Notes under the pieces: model-generated
Seen by the model: the letters and a program-made list of their open reading frames with translations, nothing else
Databases searched by the model: none
What the model was told of the DNA's origin: nothing
Part shown: piece by piece, positions 50,153 to 59,257 of the stretch
Layout of the letters: the number at the start of each line of letters is the position of its first letter
Numbering within the stretch: the first letter of the stretch is position 1
Origin: Brevibacillus_H sp041920465
Lineage (GTDB): Bacteria; Bacillota; Bacilli; Brevibacillales; Brevibacillaceae
Direction of reading: 5' to 3'
NCBI GenBank assembly: GCA_041920465.1
Contig: JBHGXW010000034.1
Coordinates: 1-64,000 of the forward strand
DNA length: 64,000 bases
Translations under genes and position numbers: made by a program

Positions 50153-50663
50153 GAAACGGTATTATACCGTAGGCAAGCTGGTCAATACACAAGGGCTGCG
50201 GGGCGAAGTGCGTGTCATCTCGACAACGGATTTTGCTGATGAGCGTTTTGCGATTGGAAATGAGTTGTATCTGTTCCATCCCACGCTCACCCAGCCGCTT
50301 AAAGTGAAGGTTGCTTCCCGGCGCAACCATAAAGAATTTGAACTCCTGAAATTCGTGGGCTTCGATTCGATCAACGACATTGAAAAGTATAAGGGCGGCG
50401 AATTGAAGGTTAGCGAAGACGAGTTGATGGAGCTTGAAGATGACGAATTTTACATACATCAGCTGGTTGGCTGCCAGGTGTATACCGAAGAGGGAGAAGA
50501 GCTTGGCAAGATTGTCGACGTTTTGCAGCCCGGAGCCAACGATGTTTGGGTGGTAAAGGGAAAAAGGGGCGAGATCCTGCTTCCGTTTATCGATGATTGC
50601 ATCAAACAGGTAGATGTAAAGAACAAGCGTGTCATCTGCCATCTGCTGGAAGGGCTTGTCTAG
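50145..50663 (+). CDS. rimM: Ribosome maturation factor RimM
   Basis: 172 residues. The N-terminal RimM barrel (VGKLVNTQGLRGEVRVIS) is followed by a PRC-barrel (GCQVYTEEGEELGKIVDVL, EILLPFIDDCIK). It binds S19 in 30S head assembly. Overlaps ylqD; trmD starts 10 bases after its stop. Confidence 0.95.
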   Translation: MSEKRYYTVGKLVNTQGLRGEVRVISTTDFADERFAIGNELYLFHPTLTQPLKVKVASRRNHKEFELLKFVGFDSINDIEKYKGGELKVSEDELMELEDDEFYIHQLVGCQVYTEEGEELGKIVDVLQPGANDVWVVKGKRGEILLPFIDDCIKQVDVKNKRVICHLLEGLV

Positions 50664-50673
50664 GAGGGAGCCT

Positions 50674-51417
50674 ATGAGAATTGATATTCTTACGCTTTTT
50701 CCCGAGATGTTTACGGGTGTCCTTCATTCCAGTATTCTTGGCAAAGCCTCTGAAAAAGGGATTGTCCAGTTTAACGTGACCAATTTTCGAGAATTCTCCG
50801 AGAGCAAGCACGGAACGGTTGACGACACTCCGTATGGCGGCGGGGGCGGCATGGTGCTAAAGCCTGAGCCGCTATTTAATGCGGTGGAGGCGATCGCGGG
50901 AGAAGCCAAACCGCGCGTCATTTTGATGTGTCCTCAGGGCAAGCGCTACAATCAGCGGATTGCGGAAGAATTGGCCAAGGAAGAGCATCTCGTCTTCATT
51001 TGCGGCCACTACGAAGGCTATGATGAGCGCATCCGCCAGCATCTCGTTACGGATGAAATCTCGATTGGCGATTATGTGCTGACCGGCGGAGAGCTTGCCG
51101 CAATGGTGGTTATCGACAGTGTTGTTCGCCTGCAGCCGGGCGCGCTCGGCAATGAGACATCTGCGGTGAGTGATTCTTTTTCAACCGGGCTTTTGGAGCA
51201 TCCGCATTACACCCGGCCGGCTGAGTTTCGCGGCTGGAAAGTGCCGGACATCCTGCTCTCAGGACACCATGCCAATATTGAGCGTTGGCGGTTAAAGGAA
51301 TCTCTGCGCAGAACGCTGGAGAGACGCCCGGAGCTTTTGGAGCAGATTGAACTGACGAAAGAAATGAAAGAACTGATCCAAGAACTGAAAGAAGAAGCTG
51401 GAAAAAATCTCGTATAA
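50674..51417 (+). CDS. trmD: tRNA (guanine37-N1)-methyltransferase
   Basis: 247 residues from ATG 50674 (AGGAGGGAG upstream). The SAM-binding trefoil-knot segments YGGGGGMVLKPEPLF, CGHYEGYDERI and IGDYVLTGGELAAMVVID are present. It methylates G37 in tRNAs to prevent frameshifting. Confidence 0.97.
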   Translation: MRIDILTLFPEMFTGVLHSSILGKASEKGIVQFNVTNFREFSESKHGTVDDTPYGGGGGMVLKPEPLFNAVEAIAGEAKPRVILMCPQGKRYNQRIAEELAKEEHLVFICGHYEGYDERIRQHLVTDEISIGDYVLTGGELAAMVVIDSVVRLQPGALGNETSAVSDSFSTGLLEHPHYTRPAEFRGWKVPDILLSGHHANIERWRLKESLRRTLERRPELLEQIELTKEMKELIQELKEEAGKNLV

Positions 51418-51487
51418 GCTGGAGATTTCCTCTTGTAGTCGTTTTACCTATATGTTAATATATCTCTTGTGGCAATTTTGCCCGTGA

Positions 51488-51556
51488 GTAAGGCGGTCCG
51501 CTACTCGTATTGGCCGGCTACTCGGCACTTGAAGTGAGGCGAGTATGAACGCCTGT
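51488..51556 (+). ncRNA. L19-leader-like structured 5' UTR
   Basis: AGGCG (51491-51495) pairs with CGCCT (51550-51554), and ACTCG (51503-51507) pairs with CGAGT (51540-51544), with a small inner GCCG/CGGC stem. This nested hairpin just upstream of rplS fits the Firmicute L19 autoregulatory leader. I judged the fold by eye. Confidence 0.5.
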
Positions 51557-51574
51557 TGGAAGGAGGGAATTGAA

Positions 51575-51922
51575 ATGAATCAAGTGATCCGCGAATTGGA
51601 AAAAGAACAATTGAGACAGGACCTTCCTGCTTTCCGACCTGGTGATACTGTACGTGTACACGTAAAAGTTATCGAGGGTCAGCGCGAACGTATCCAGCTT
51701 TTCGAAGGCGTTGTAATCCGCCGTCGTGGTACTGGGGTTAGCGAAACATTTACTGTTCGTAAAGTATCTTACGGTGTAGGTGTTGAGCGTACGTTCCTCT
51801 TGCACACACCGAAAATCGATAAAATCGAAATCGTTCGTCATGGACGTGTTCGCCGTGCGAAGCTCTACTACCTGCGCGACCGCGTTGGTAAAGCAGCTCG
51901 TATTAAAGAAATTCGCCGATAA
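51575..51922 (+). CDS. rplS: Ribosomal protein bL19
   Basis: 115 residues from ATG 51575 (AAGGAGGG upstream). The conserved FRPGDTVRVHVKV, RIQLFEGVVI and AKLYYLRDRVGKAARIKE are present. A structured leader precedes it and a terminator follows. Confidence 0.98.
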   Translation: MNQVIRELEKEQLRQDLPAFRPGDTVRVHVKVIEGQRERIQLFEGVVIRRRGTGVSETFTVRKVSYGVGVERTFLLHTPKIDKIEIVRHGRVRRAKLYYLRDRVGKAARIKEIRR

Positions 51923-51931
51923 GAACAAAAC

Positions 51932-51965
51932 AAAAAGGGGGCCTGGATTCCAGTCCTCCTTTTTT
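51932..51965 (+). terminator. Terminator after rplS
   Basis: Stem aaaagg.ggcctgg/ccagtcc.ccttttt with a short loop and a T-run, 10 bases after the stop. Confidence 0.85.
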
Positions 51966-52008
51966 GGTCAATATTGTATGTTACGTAAAGAGCAGGAGGA
52001 TAATACAT

Positions 52009-52566
52009 ATGAATGAAGCGGCAACCTCCGTCAAGGGCAAGAATGAAGTGTGGGAGTGGATCAAGGCTTTAGCCGTGGCCATTGCGCTCGCTTTTTTTAT
52101 TCGTACTTTCTTGTTCGCTCCTTTTATCGTTGAAGGACAATCTATGGAAAGCACACTGCACAACGAAGAAAAATTGGTTGTCAACAAAGCGATTTATTAT
52201 CTGCAAGAGCCAAAGCGCGGAGATATCATCGTATTTCATGCGGAGGCTACGCGTGATTACATCAAGCGGGTGATTGGCGTAGCAGGCGATACCGTCGAAG
52301 TTAAGAATGACGTCCTCTATATCAACGGCAAACAGGTTGATGAGCCTTACCTGGCCAAGAATCGCGAAAAAATTAAAGGTCAGAATATCCCGTTAACCGA
52401 AGACTTCGGGCCGATTGTGATTCCGCCGGGCCACATTTTCGTCATGGGTGACAACCGGTTAAACAGCCATGACAGCCGTGCGATCGGACCGGTTGATCTG
52501 AAGACCGTGGTAGGAAGAGCGGAATTTGTTTTTTGGCCGTTTAGCCAAGTAAGAATGACCAGATAA
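52009..52566 (+). CDS. lepB: Signal peptidase I
   Basis: 185 residues from ATG 52009. One N-terminal helix (about 17-38) is followed by the catalytic Ser45 in EGQSMESTL, the Lys in RDYIKRVIGVAGD (about 86) and GDNRLNSHDSR. It cleaves secretory signal peptides. AGGAGG lies 8 bases upstream. Single helix as in Gram-positive type I peptidases. Confidence 0.96.
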   Translation: MNEAATSVKGKNEVWEWIKALAVAIALAFFIRTFLFAPFIVEGQSMESTLHNEEKLVVNKAIYYLQEPKRGDIIVFHAEATRDYIKRVIGVAGDTVEVKNDVLYINGKQVDEPYLAKNREKIKGQNIPLTEDFGPIVIPPGHIFVMGDNRLNSHDSRAIGPVDLKTVVGRAEFVFWPFSQVRMTR

Positions 52567-52602
52567 TGGGAATGTGTTTGAAAGCAGAAGTAGGTGATTA
52601 AT

Positions 52603-53493
52603 ATGACGATTCAATGGTTCCCCGGCCACATGGCCAAGGCACGCCGTCAGGTTACCGAGAAGCTGAAGCAAATCGATGTCGTCATCGAACTGCTGGACGC
52701 ACGCCTGCCGTTGTCCAGCCGCAACCCGATGATAGATGAGATTGTGGGGGACAAACCCCGCCTCATTCTGCTCAACAAAGCTGATTTGGCGGATGAGCAG
52801 GCGACGGAAGAGTGGATGCAGTATTTTAGAGAGCAAGGCATTCGTACTCTGCCGATTGATGCTCTCTCCGGCAAGGGAGTGAACAAATTGCCAGCTCTCT
52901 GCCAGGAGCTTGCCTCCGACATGCTGAAGAAACGGGCCGAACGCGGTATGCAAGCGCGTGCCATCCGCATCATGATCCTGGGGATTCCGAATGTAGGCAA
53001 ATCATCTTTGATTAACCGTCTGGCCAAGCGATCAGTGGCGCAAACCGGAGACCGTCCGGCCGTCACAAAATCGCAGCAATGGGTGAAGATGGGCGATACG
53101 CTGGAACTTTTGGATACGCCGGGGATCTTATGGCCAAAATTTGAGGACCAGATGGTGGGTCTCAGGCTTGCAGCAAGCGGTGCCATCAAAGATGAACTGC
53201 TTGATTTCGGGGAAATTGCCTTGTTCGTCGTTCGTTATATGTTACACTATTATCCCGATCAACTGAAAGAACGCTTCAAACTGAGCGAACTTCCGGAAGA
53301 TGGCGTGGAAATGCTGGAAATCGTCGGCAAGAAACGCGGATGCATCGTTTCAGGCGGGGAAGTGGATTACGACAAAGCATCAGAGATTTTCCTGCGTGAA
53401 CTCCGCTCCGGAAAACTGGGCAAGATCTCGCTGGAGCGTCCAATTGACTGGCAGATGGAGGTTCCCATCGGAAAACCCGTTTCCATTTCGTGA
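52603..53493 (+). CDS. rbgA: Ribosome biogenesis GTPase RbgA
   Basis: 296 residues with circularly permuted G motifs: LLNKADLAD (G4) precedes GIPNVGKSSLINRL (G1) and LDTPGILWP (G3). The N-terminal IQWFPGHMAKARR is the family mark. Required for late 50S assembly. ATG 52603 follows AGGTGA. Terminated by a strong hairpin. Confidence 0.96.
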   Translation: MTIQWFPGHMAKARRQVTEKLKQIDVVIELLDARLPLSSRNPMIDEIVGDKPRLILLNKADLADEQATEEWMQYFREQGIRTLPIDALSGKGVNKLPALCQELASDMLKKRAERGMQARAIRIMILGIPNVGKSSLINRLAKRSVAQTGDRPAVTKSQQWVKMGDTLELLDTPGILWPKFEDQMVGLRLAASGAIKDELLDFGEIALFVVRYMLHYYPDQLKERFKLSELPEDGVEMLEIVGKKRGCIVSGGEVDYDKASEIFLRELRSGKLGKISLERPIDWQMEVPIGKPVSIS

Positions 53494-53523
53494 ATAAAAA
53501 AAGTTTGCGCATGACGATTAAGA

Positions 53524-53553
53524 CCGTCTACTATGAGAGTAGACGGATTTTTT
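53524..53553 (+). terminator. Terminator after rbgA
   Basis: Perfect stem ccgtctac/gtagacgg with a 7-base loop, followed by attttttt. Confidence 0.88.
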
Positions 53554-53571
53554 ACTTATAGCCCGGTGGGT
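53554..53571. repeat. Dispersed repeat, partial copy C
   Basis: acttatagcccggtgggt is identical over 18 bases to 28139-28156 of copy A, the right outer arm, without a left arm. It abuts the rbgA terminator and ends 7 bases before the AGGAG of rnhB. Confidence 0.65.
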
Positions 53572-53592
53572 TTTCTTAGGAGAAATGAATCG

Positions 53593-54381
53593 ATGGATCT
53601 CGCAAAAATGACGATAAGGAAAATAAAAGAATTATTGGAGCAATACGCGGACGAACTGCCGCAAGAATTGGCAGAAGCTTTTGCGAAGGACACCCGCAAA
53701 GGTGTGACAGAGCTCCTCAGACAATTTCAGCAAAAACAGGAGCATCGGCAAAGGCTGGCCCAAAAGTGGCAGGAAATGAGCAGTTTTGAACAAAGTTTAC
53801 GATCACAAGGCAAGTCGATTATCTTGGGAATGGATGAGGTAGGCAGAGGCCCGTTGGCTGGTCCTGTTGTCGCCTGCGCGGTGGCGTTGCCTGCCGACTT
53901 TTATTTACCCGGCTTGAACGATTCCAAGCAGGTTCCCGCGGCTGCCCGACAAGCCTTTTACGAGGTGATCCTCCGCGATGCGCTTCATATCGGAATCGGT
54001 GTGGTGGATGCCAAGCGAATTGATGAGATTAATATTTTGGAAGCTACACGCGAGGCAATGCTTCTCGCCGTACGCGACGCCAATTGTAATCCCGATGTCT
54101 GCTTGATTGATGCTGTACATATCCCGAATCTTCCCTATGAGCAAATCCCGATCATTGGAGGAGACGGGAAAAGTATCTCGATTGCCGCTGCTTCTATTGT
54201 CGCCAAGGTGACAAGGGACAAGCTGATGGAAGAGTACGGCAAGCTGTACCCCGGCTACGGTTTCGAGAAAAACGCCGGATACGGTACCCAGGAACATTTG
54301 CAAGCACTGCGCGTTCATGGGCCATCGCCAATTCATCGCATGACCTTCGGTGGGGTAAAAGAACAGGAACAAATCAGTTAG
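53593..54381 (+). CDS. rnhB: Ribonuclease HII
   Basis: 262 residues from ATG 53593 (AGGAG 10 bases upstream). An N-terminal extension of about 75 residues precedes the catalytic core. LGMDEVGRGPLAGPVVACAV has the first Asp/Glu pair and LIDAVHIPN a further Asp. It removes ribonucleotides from DNA-RNA hybrids. The longer frame to 53533 lies in the terminator and repeat and is unlikely. Confidence 0.95.
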   Translation: MDLAKMTIRKIKELLEQYADELPQELAEAFAKDTRKGVTELLRQFQQKQEHRQRLAQKWQEMSSFEQSLRSQGKSIILGMDEVGRGPLAGPVVACAVALPADFYLPGLNDSKQVPAAARQAFYEVILRDALHIGIGVVDAKRIDEINILEATREAMLLAVRDANCNPDVCLIDAVHIPNLPYEQIPIIGGDGKSISIAAASIVAKVTRDKLMEEYGKLYPGYGFEKNAGYGTQEHLQALRVHGPSPIHRMTFGGVKEQEQIS

Positions 54382-54430
54382 TCTGGTTACATGAATGAGT
54401 TTTCCAATGAGGGTGAGGAGGGGAGACTAG

Positions 54431-56659
54431 ATGCTGCAAACAGGACAACTTCTATCTTCCATGTTGCAAAAGGTAGCGCCAGCCAGCTCAAAACCAATCG
54501 ATCTTACACCTGGTCAAGTCTTCAAGGGAACGGTAACCAAGCTGTATCCCGATAACATGGCACAGGTGCAAATTGGCGGAGTGCAGATACAAGCGAAATT
54601 GGAAACAAAACTGGAAGTAGGCCAAAAAGCGTGGCTTCAGGTACAACCCACCTCCAATCCGATTACGCTTAAGGTGCTCACTTCGCCCGATAATCCCCAG
54701 GAGCTTCAGGATACGTCGACGGAAGGGCTGATACGCTCTCTCGGGATTACGGACAATAAGGAAAGCCGCGCACTGGTTGAAGCATTGCTGAAACAAAACA
54801 TGCCGATTACCAAGGAAGTAGTGAATGCCTTTTTGGAAGTGGCAAAGACTCAGGGAAGTTCACAGGAAGCAGTAGACGCATTTCTCTTGGCGATGAAACG
54901 GAATCTTCCGTTGACCAAAGATGTAGTTGGTTCCCTTAAGGCTTTTCTTACGGGCAAACCGCTATCAGTCGCAATCACGCAGTTTGTCCAGGAAGCGGAA
55001 GCGTTTTTACAGTCTCAACCAGAAGTGGATTCCGCGCGATCGGAATCCTTAGGAAAAACTACGGCACAACCAACTGCTGACCAAGCAGCTTTAAGACAGC
55101 TGATCACAAAAGCAGTAGACAAATTAAGCGGATTGCCGATTCAACTGTCGGACATGCCGCAATCTCAACCGAACAGACCAGCCCTTCAACCGTCCAATTC
55201 GGCAACGTCTGCTCCTTTCCAGCCAACACCTGCTAACGGCGCCTCTCAATCGCAGCAGCTCCAAGTGCCATTAGCAGGTGCTCAACCAGGCGCTACCGGC
55301 GGTTTGGCATTTCATTCTCTTTCGACAATTAGCGAAAGCTCAGTTCAAGCGGACAGTTCAGTGCATTTTGCCAATCAAGCAGTTCAAACAGCATCATCTC
55401 TGCTAAGTGACAACACTCAATCAACTAGCAGGGAGGAATCATCCATTCCGCTGAAGCCGTCCATTTCGCAGCAGCCATCTAACAGTCATGAGTTACTAAG
55501 TGTGGAAAAACCACCTGCCACGGAAAAGCAGCCAAGTTTTGAGAAAGTGCCAAACGCGGACAGCCCTCCAAATACGGTGAAAACGCCAAATACGGGCAGC
55601 CCGCCAAATACGGAGAAGCTGCCTGATTTGGATAAGCCGCTAAATACGGAGAAGCCGCCTGCTATGGATAAGAAATCTGATGCCTTGGGGAAAAATCTTC
55701 CCGGAAGGAATATGGGAGAAGATTTGCCAGGCAGTTCCCCGACACAAGAAGGCAGTGAAACCATCTCTGTTAAGCAAGCGGCGGCTCAGCCTAAGTCTCA
55801 AGCCGGACAAACGCTTTCGCCAACTTTTCAAATGGAATTACAAGAGCCTTCACTTCAACATGCTTCAGGCGAACAAGAGATCAGAAACATGGGAAAAGTG
55901 ATTTATGTGGCAGAGGGTAACGACAATCAACCGGGATCAGGAAACGCCACGGACAATATGGCACCCACATATCGTCAAAAGATGAATCAAAACACTTCTC
56001 CTGCAACTGCTGCAGAAGAGAAACCGCTTGTGCTACGCGACCTTTTTCAGAAACTCGGGCTTTCTCATGAAAGGCAAATGGCAAGCCCTCGGTTTGGCGA
56101 AACGATCAAAGGGAAAGAGCAGTTTGAAAATATTAAAACATTGTTGATGCAAGTGTCGCAAGCATCCGGAAGTCTTCCTGCCAGTCTCAGGGAAGCAGCA
56201 GACACCCTGCTGCAGCAAGTAACCGGGCAGCAATTGCTCTTGACCCAACCGAACAATCAAGCCATAACCCAGATAGTCATGCAGATACCGCTTCGTACGG
56301 AGCAGGGAGATCAAACCGCATTTATTCAAATTGAATCCAAAAAAAGGGAAGGCAATCAGCTTGATCCGGATAATTGCCGTCTCTTCTTCAACTTGGATTT
56401 GCACTCGCTCGGCATTACCATGGTGGACGTCAATATTGTGAATAAAATCGTCAATATCAATATATACAATGACATGCCATGGGTGGAAGAATTGGTGGGA
56501 CAGGAGAAAGGAACGTTTGCCACACAGTTGAGAGATTCGGGGTATCAGCTTTCCCTGCTCAAAACACAGCCGATTCCAGAACACAAGGGCAAAACATCGA
56601 CAGCTCTGTCTGCCGGCAACTTGGGTGAAGCTTACAAGGGGGTGGATTTACGGATATGA
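54431..56659 (+). CDS. ylqG: YlqG-like protein with FliK-type C-terminal domain
   Basis: 742 residues, longer than I recall for Bacillus YlqG. The N-terminal ~180 residues include a small beta domain (LYPDNMAQVQIGGVQIQAKL) and helices. The middle (about 210-500) is low complexity and rich in Pro, Ser, Gln and Thr, with degenerate PPNTxKxPN units near 370-420. The C-terminal ~150 residues (IVMQIPLRTEQGDQTAFIQI, FFNLDLHSLGITMVDVNIVN) have the strand pattern of the flagellar hook-length control FliK C-terminal domain. It is followed with a 4-base overlap by an FlhB-C-like gene. Position after rnhB matches ylqG. Function is not established. Confidence 0.8.
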   Translation: MLQTGQLLSSMLQKVAPASSKPIDLTPGQVFKGTVTKLYPDNMAQVQIGGVQIQAKLETKLEVGQKAWLQVQPTSNPITLKVLTSPDNPQELQDTSTEGLIRSLGITDNKESRALVEALLKQNMPITKEVVNAFLEVAKTQGSSQEAVDAFLLAMKRNLPLTKDVVGSLKAFLTGKPLSVAITQFVQEAEAFLQSQPEVDSARSESLGKTTAQPTADQAALRQLITKAVDKLSGLPIQLSDMPQSQPNRPALQPSNSATSAPFQPTPANGASQSQQLQVPLAGAQPGATGGLAFHSLSTISESSVQADSSVHFANQAVQTASSLLSDNTQSTSREESSIPLKPSISQQPSNSHELLSVEKPPATEKQPSFEKVPNADSPPNTVKTPNTGSPPNTEKLPDLDKPLNTEKPPAMDKKSDALGKNLPGRNMGEDLPGSSPTQEGSETISVKQAAAQPKSQAGQTLSPTFQMELQEPSLQHASGEQEIRNMGKVIYVAEGNDNQPGSGNATDNMAPTYRQKMNQNTSPATAAEEKPLVLRDLFQKLGLSHERQMASPRFGETIKGKEQFENIKTLLMQVSQASGSLPASLREAADTLLQQVTGQQLLLTQPNNQAITQIVMQIPLRTEQGDQTAFIQIESKKREGNQLDPDNCRLFFNLDLHSLGITMVDVNIVNKIVNINIYNDMPWVEELVGQEKGTFATQLRDSGYQLSLLKTQPIPEHKGKTSTALSAGNLGEAYKGVDLRI
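55545..55675 (+). repeat. Degenerate in-gene repeat in ylqG-like gene
   Basis: Successive units encode variants of PPNTxKxPN / PxNTEKPP, with recurring aatacggagaagc-type DNA. The repeats lie in the disordered linker. Confidence 0.6.
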
Positions 56660-56952
56660 ATCCATCCGACAAACAGCCATCCGCTGCCAAAAGAAAACAG
56701 GCGGTTGCGCTGCGTTATCAAGCGGGAGTGACGGAAGCTCCGACCGTCGTCGCCAAAGGAAAAGGGTATGTGGCCGAAAACATTTTGCAAAAAGCAAAAG
56801 AACACCGGATTCCCGTTCAAGAGGACCCTTCGCTGGTTGAGGTTTTAAGCAAGCTGGATATTGATCAGCAAATTCCGCCGGAGTTGTATCAGGTGGTGGC
56901 TGAGATTCTTGCCTTTGTTTATCGGCTGGATCGGGAAGGACGGCAAAGGTGA
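56656..56952 (+). CDS. ylqH: YlqH: stand-alone FlhB C-terminal-like protein
   Basis: 98 residues matching the cytoplasmic C-terminal domain of the flagellar export switch FlhB (AVALRYQAGVTEAPTVVAKG, then IPPELYQVVAEILAFVYRL). It lacks the FlhB membrane helices and the self-cleaving NPTH motif; the sequence begins just where the post-cleavage part would. ATG 56656 overlaps the end of the FliK-like gene by 4 bases, and the stop overlaps the next start. Position and size match Bacillus YlqH. Role unknown. Confidence 0.88.
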   Translation: MNPSDKQPSAAKRKQAVALRYQAGVTEAPTVVAKGKGYVAENILQKAKEHRIPVQEDPSLVEVLSKLDIDQQIPPELYQVVAEILAFVYRLDREGRQR

Positions 56953-57302
56953 ACAAAAAAGAGCTAGGCCGCTATGGAGAAGAACTTGCAGCCACTTACT
57001 TGGAGAAGAAAGGTTATCAAATAATTGCCCTCAACCATCTGAACAAGCATGGAGAAATCGACATCATCGCTCTTGACAATCGGACGCTCGTATTCGTTGA
57101 AGTGAAAACACGCAGCCAATTGGCATACGGAGCACCGGCCGAATCGGTTACCTATAAAAAACAGCAGAAATTGCGGGAGCTAGCCCTTCGTTATTTACAA
57201 CAGCACCAGAAGCAATACGTCCGATTCCGTTTCGATGTTTGTTCCGTCATTGTTAAACAAGGCAAGCCAGCGGAGATCCTTCATATTCCCTCTGCCTTTT
57301 AA
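56949..57302 (+). CDS. YraN/UPF0102 family nuclease-like protein
   Basis: 117 residues. The fold is restriction-endonuclease-like, with GRYGEELAATYLEKKGYQII, GEIDIIALDNRTLVFVEVKT and a D-x(n)-ExK catalytic pattern. GTG 56949 overlaps the ylqH stop (GTGA), with GGAAGG 9-10 bases upstream. The family is conserved but its biological role is unclear. Next comes a spacer with a terminator. Confidence 0.9.
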   Translation: MNKKELGRYGEELAATYLEKKGYQIIALNHLNKHGEIDIIALDNRTLVFVEVKTRSQLAYGAPAESVTYKKQQKLRELALRYLQQHQKQYVRFRFDVCSVIVKQGKPAEILHIPSAF

Positions 57303-57456
57303 AGGACACAGACGGACATATTCTTGCCAATCTGGGCAGCAGATACTAAGGAAATAGGCTAGCCGATTGGGGATACGTCTACAGCAAGCACTATAATCTT
57401 CGCGTAGGATGTAATGTACTCGACGCGATGAACTCCTCCAAACATCATCAACTCTT

Positions 57457-57490
57457 GGCCCTCTGTCTGGAACAGAGGGTCCTTTTTTTT
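57457..57490 (+). terminator. Terminator before comM
   Basis: Stem ggccctctgt/acagagggtc (with G-T pairs) followed by nine T. The 57303-57456 stretch holds no gene I can support. Confidence 0.85.
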
Positions 57491-57548
57491 TGCCCTCACC
57501 CTCTGTCTTTTTGTAGGCTTGAATTAAAGAGGCGGGGAGGGAGATTTC

Positions 57549-59096
57549 ATGTATGCGCAGACTTTTTGCGGGACGGTGCTGGGGATAGAGGGAATGATCG
57601 TAACGGTTGAGGTGGATATCGCCAATGGATTGCCGCAATTTGACGTTGTCGGTCTGGGCGGGTCTGCTGTAAAGGAAGCTCGTGACAGGGTACGGGCGGC
57701 ACTCCGCAATGCCGGTTTTGAGTTTCCCATGCAGCGGATTACAGTCAATTTGGCTCCGGCCGACTTGCGCAAAGAAGGCTCTGGCTTCGATCTTTCCATT
57801 GCAATGGGAATTCTGCTTGCCTCCGAACAGATTCGGGTTCGCCAAGAGCGCACCATCATTCTGGGGGAGGTATCCCTGGATGGCACATTATTGCCCATTC
57901 CCGGTGTTCTGCCGATTCTGCTGGAAGCCAAACGGCAAGGCTTCACCCATGTCATTCTGCCTGTACAAAATGCTGCGGAAGCCAAACTGGTTGAGCTTAT
58001 GGTCATGCCGGCTGCAAATCTTCCGGAAGCTGTCCGTCTGTGGCAGGGCGAAGAAGCGATCATTTCATCCCATCCCCATGTCTTGTTAACCGACCCGCAA
58101 GAAGAGAAAAGAACCAGCAATTCCCCGCATGATTTTTCAGATGTATGCGGACAAAACCATGTGAAGCGAGGGTTGGAAGTAGCTGCCGCAGGGTTTCATA
58201 ACGTGATGCTAATCGGCCCGCCCGGATCGGGAAAAACGATGTTGGCCAACTGCCTTGCCTCCATCATGCCGGAGATGAGTATGGAGGAATCGTACGAGGT
58301 CACCAAAATATACAGTATAGCCGGGCATTTGACGAGAAAAAGTGGATTAATCCGTGAACGGCCGTTTCGTGCGCCTCATCATACGATTACCCAGGCAGGG
58401 CTTGTCGGAGGCGGAGCGCAGAATCCGCGGCCAGGCGAATGCAGTTTTGCCCATGCAGGGATCTTGTTTCTGGATGAAATGCCGGAATTCAACCGACATG
58501 TCCTGGAGGTTCTCAGGCAGCCTTTGGAAGCAGGCAAGGTTGAGATTGGCCGGGCAAAGCAAGTCTATTCGTATCCCGCGCAATTCCTGCTTGTTGGTTC
58601 GATGAATCCGTGTCCGTGTGGATATTTTGGTTCGCGTGATCAACAGCAGTGCACGTGTAATCCGCTTCAAGTGCAGCGTTATCGTTCACGCATCTCCGGT
58701 CCGCTGCTAGATCGGATAGACATCCAATTAGAGGTGCCGCGTGTGCCGATAGAGGTTCTGGGAGCGCGGGTGGAAGAGGAATCATCGCAAGCAATAAAAA
58801 AACGAGTGGAGAAAGCAAGACTAGTCCAGCAAAAGCGCCTGTCTAATCACAAGGAGTTTCCTTTCAACAGCAGAATGAGCGCTGCTGACATCAGAAAGTT
58901 CGTCAAGATTGATCAGGAAGGTCAGGAATTGCTCAAGCTCGCCTTTGAATCGATGGGATTAAGCGCAAGGGCTTACGACCGGATTTTGAAGGTCGCCCGA
59001 ACGATTGCCGATCTGGAAGGTACAGAGCAAATACAATCGGCGCATATAGCAGAAGCGATTCGGTACCGTGCGTTGGATCGTACCGTCAAAAAATAG
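57549..59096 (+). CDS. comM: YifB/ComM-family Mg-chelatase-like AAA+ ATPase
   Basis: 515 residues. A Lon-like N-terminal domain (about 1-175, VEVDIANGLPQFDVVGL) is followed by an AAA+ Mg-chelatase domain with Walker A GPPGSGKTMLA (about 223) and Walker B ILFLDEMPEF, plus a CPCG...C zinc-like motif and a C-terminal domain. ComM-type helicases drive branch migration in natural transformation. GGAGGGAG upstream of ATG 57549. Confidence 0.92.
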   Translation: MYAQTFCGTVLGIEGMIVTVEVDIANGLPQFDVVGLGGSAVKEARDRVRAALRNAGFEFPMQRITVNLAPADLRKEGSGFDLSIAMGILLASEQIRVRQERTIILGEVSLDGTLLPIPGVLPILLEAKRQGFTHVILPVQNAAEAKLVELMVMPAANLPEAVRLWQGEEAIISSHPHVLLTDPQEEKRTSNSPHDFSDVCGQNHVKRGLEVAAAGFHNVMLIGPPGSGKTMLANCLASIMPEMSMEESYEVTKIYSIAGHLTRKSGLIRERPFRAPHHTITQAGLVGGGAQNPRPGECSFAHAGILFLDEMPEFNRHVLEVLRQPLEAGKVEIGRAKQVYSYPAQFLLVGSMNPCPCGYFGSRDQQQCTCNPLQVQRYRSRISGPLLDRIDIQLEVPRVPIEVLGARVEEESSQAIKKRVEKARLVQQKRLSNHKEFPFNSRMSAADIRKFVKIDQEGQELLKLAFESMGLSARAYDRILKVARTIADLEGTEQIQSAHIAEAIRYRALDRTVKK

Positions 59097-59152
59097 GAAA
59101 ACGTGGCCGCCGTCTAGCAGATATATAAATTTCCTCCCCACAATGTTTTGGA

Positions 59153-59180
59153 TTGATATTTTAGGGAAAAAATGTATACT
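59153..59180 (+). promoter_or_regulatory. Promoter of HD-GYP gene
   Basis: TTGATA (59153-59158) and TATACT (59175-59180) with a 16-base spacer, about 78 bases before the start codon. Confidence 0.55.
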
Positions 59181-59257
59181 TTACTAGTAAAATAACAGGG
59201 AATAATAGCTATAGTGCCTAAGTATTTCCATGACAAAAGTGTGGTAGGAGGAAGGTT

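Noticed and set aside
53533..53592. Longer N-terminus of RNase HII
   Set aside because: It would be encoded by the rbgA terminator and the dispersed repeat, and the AGGAG site favours ATG 53593.
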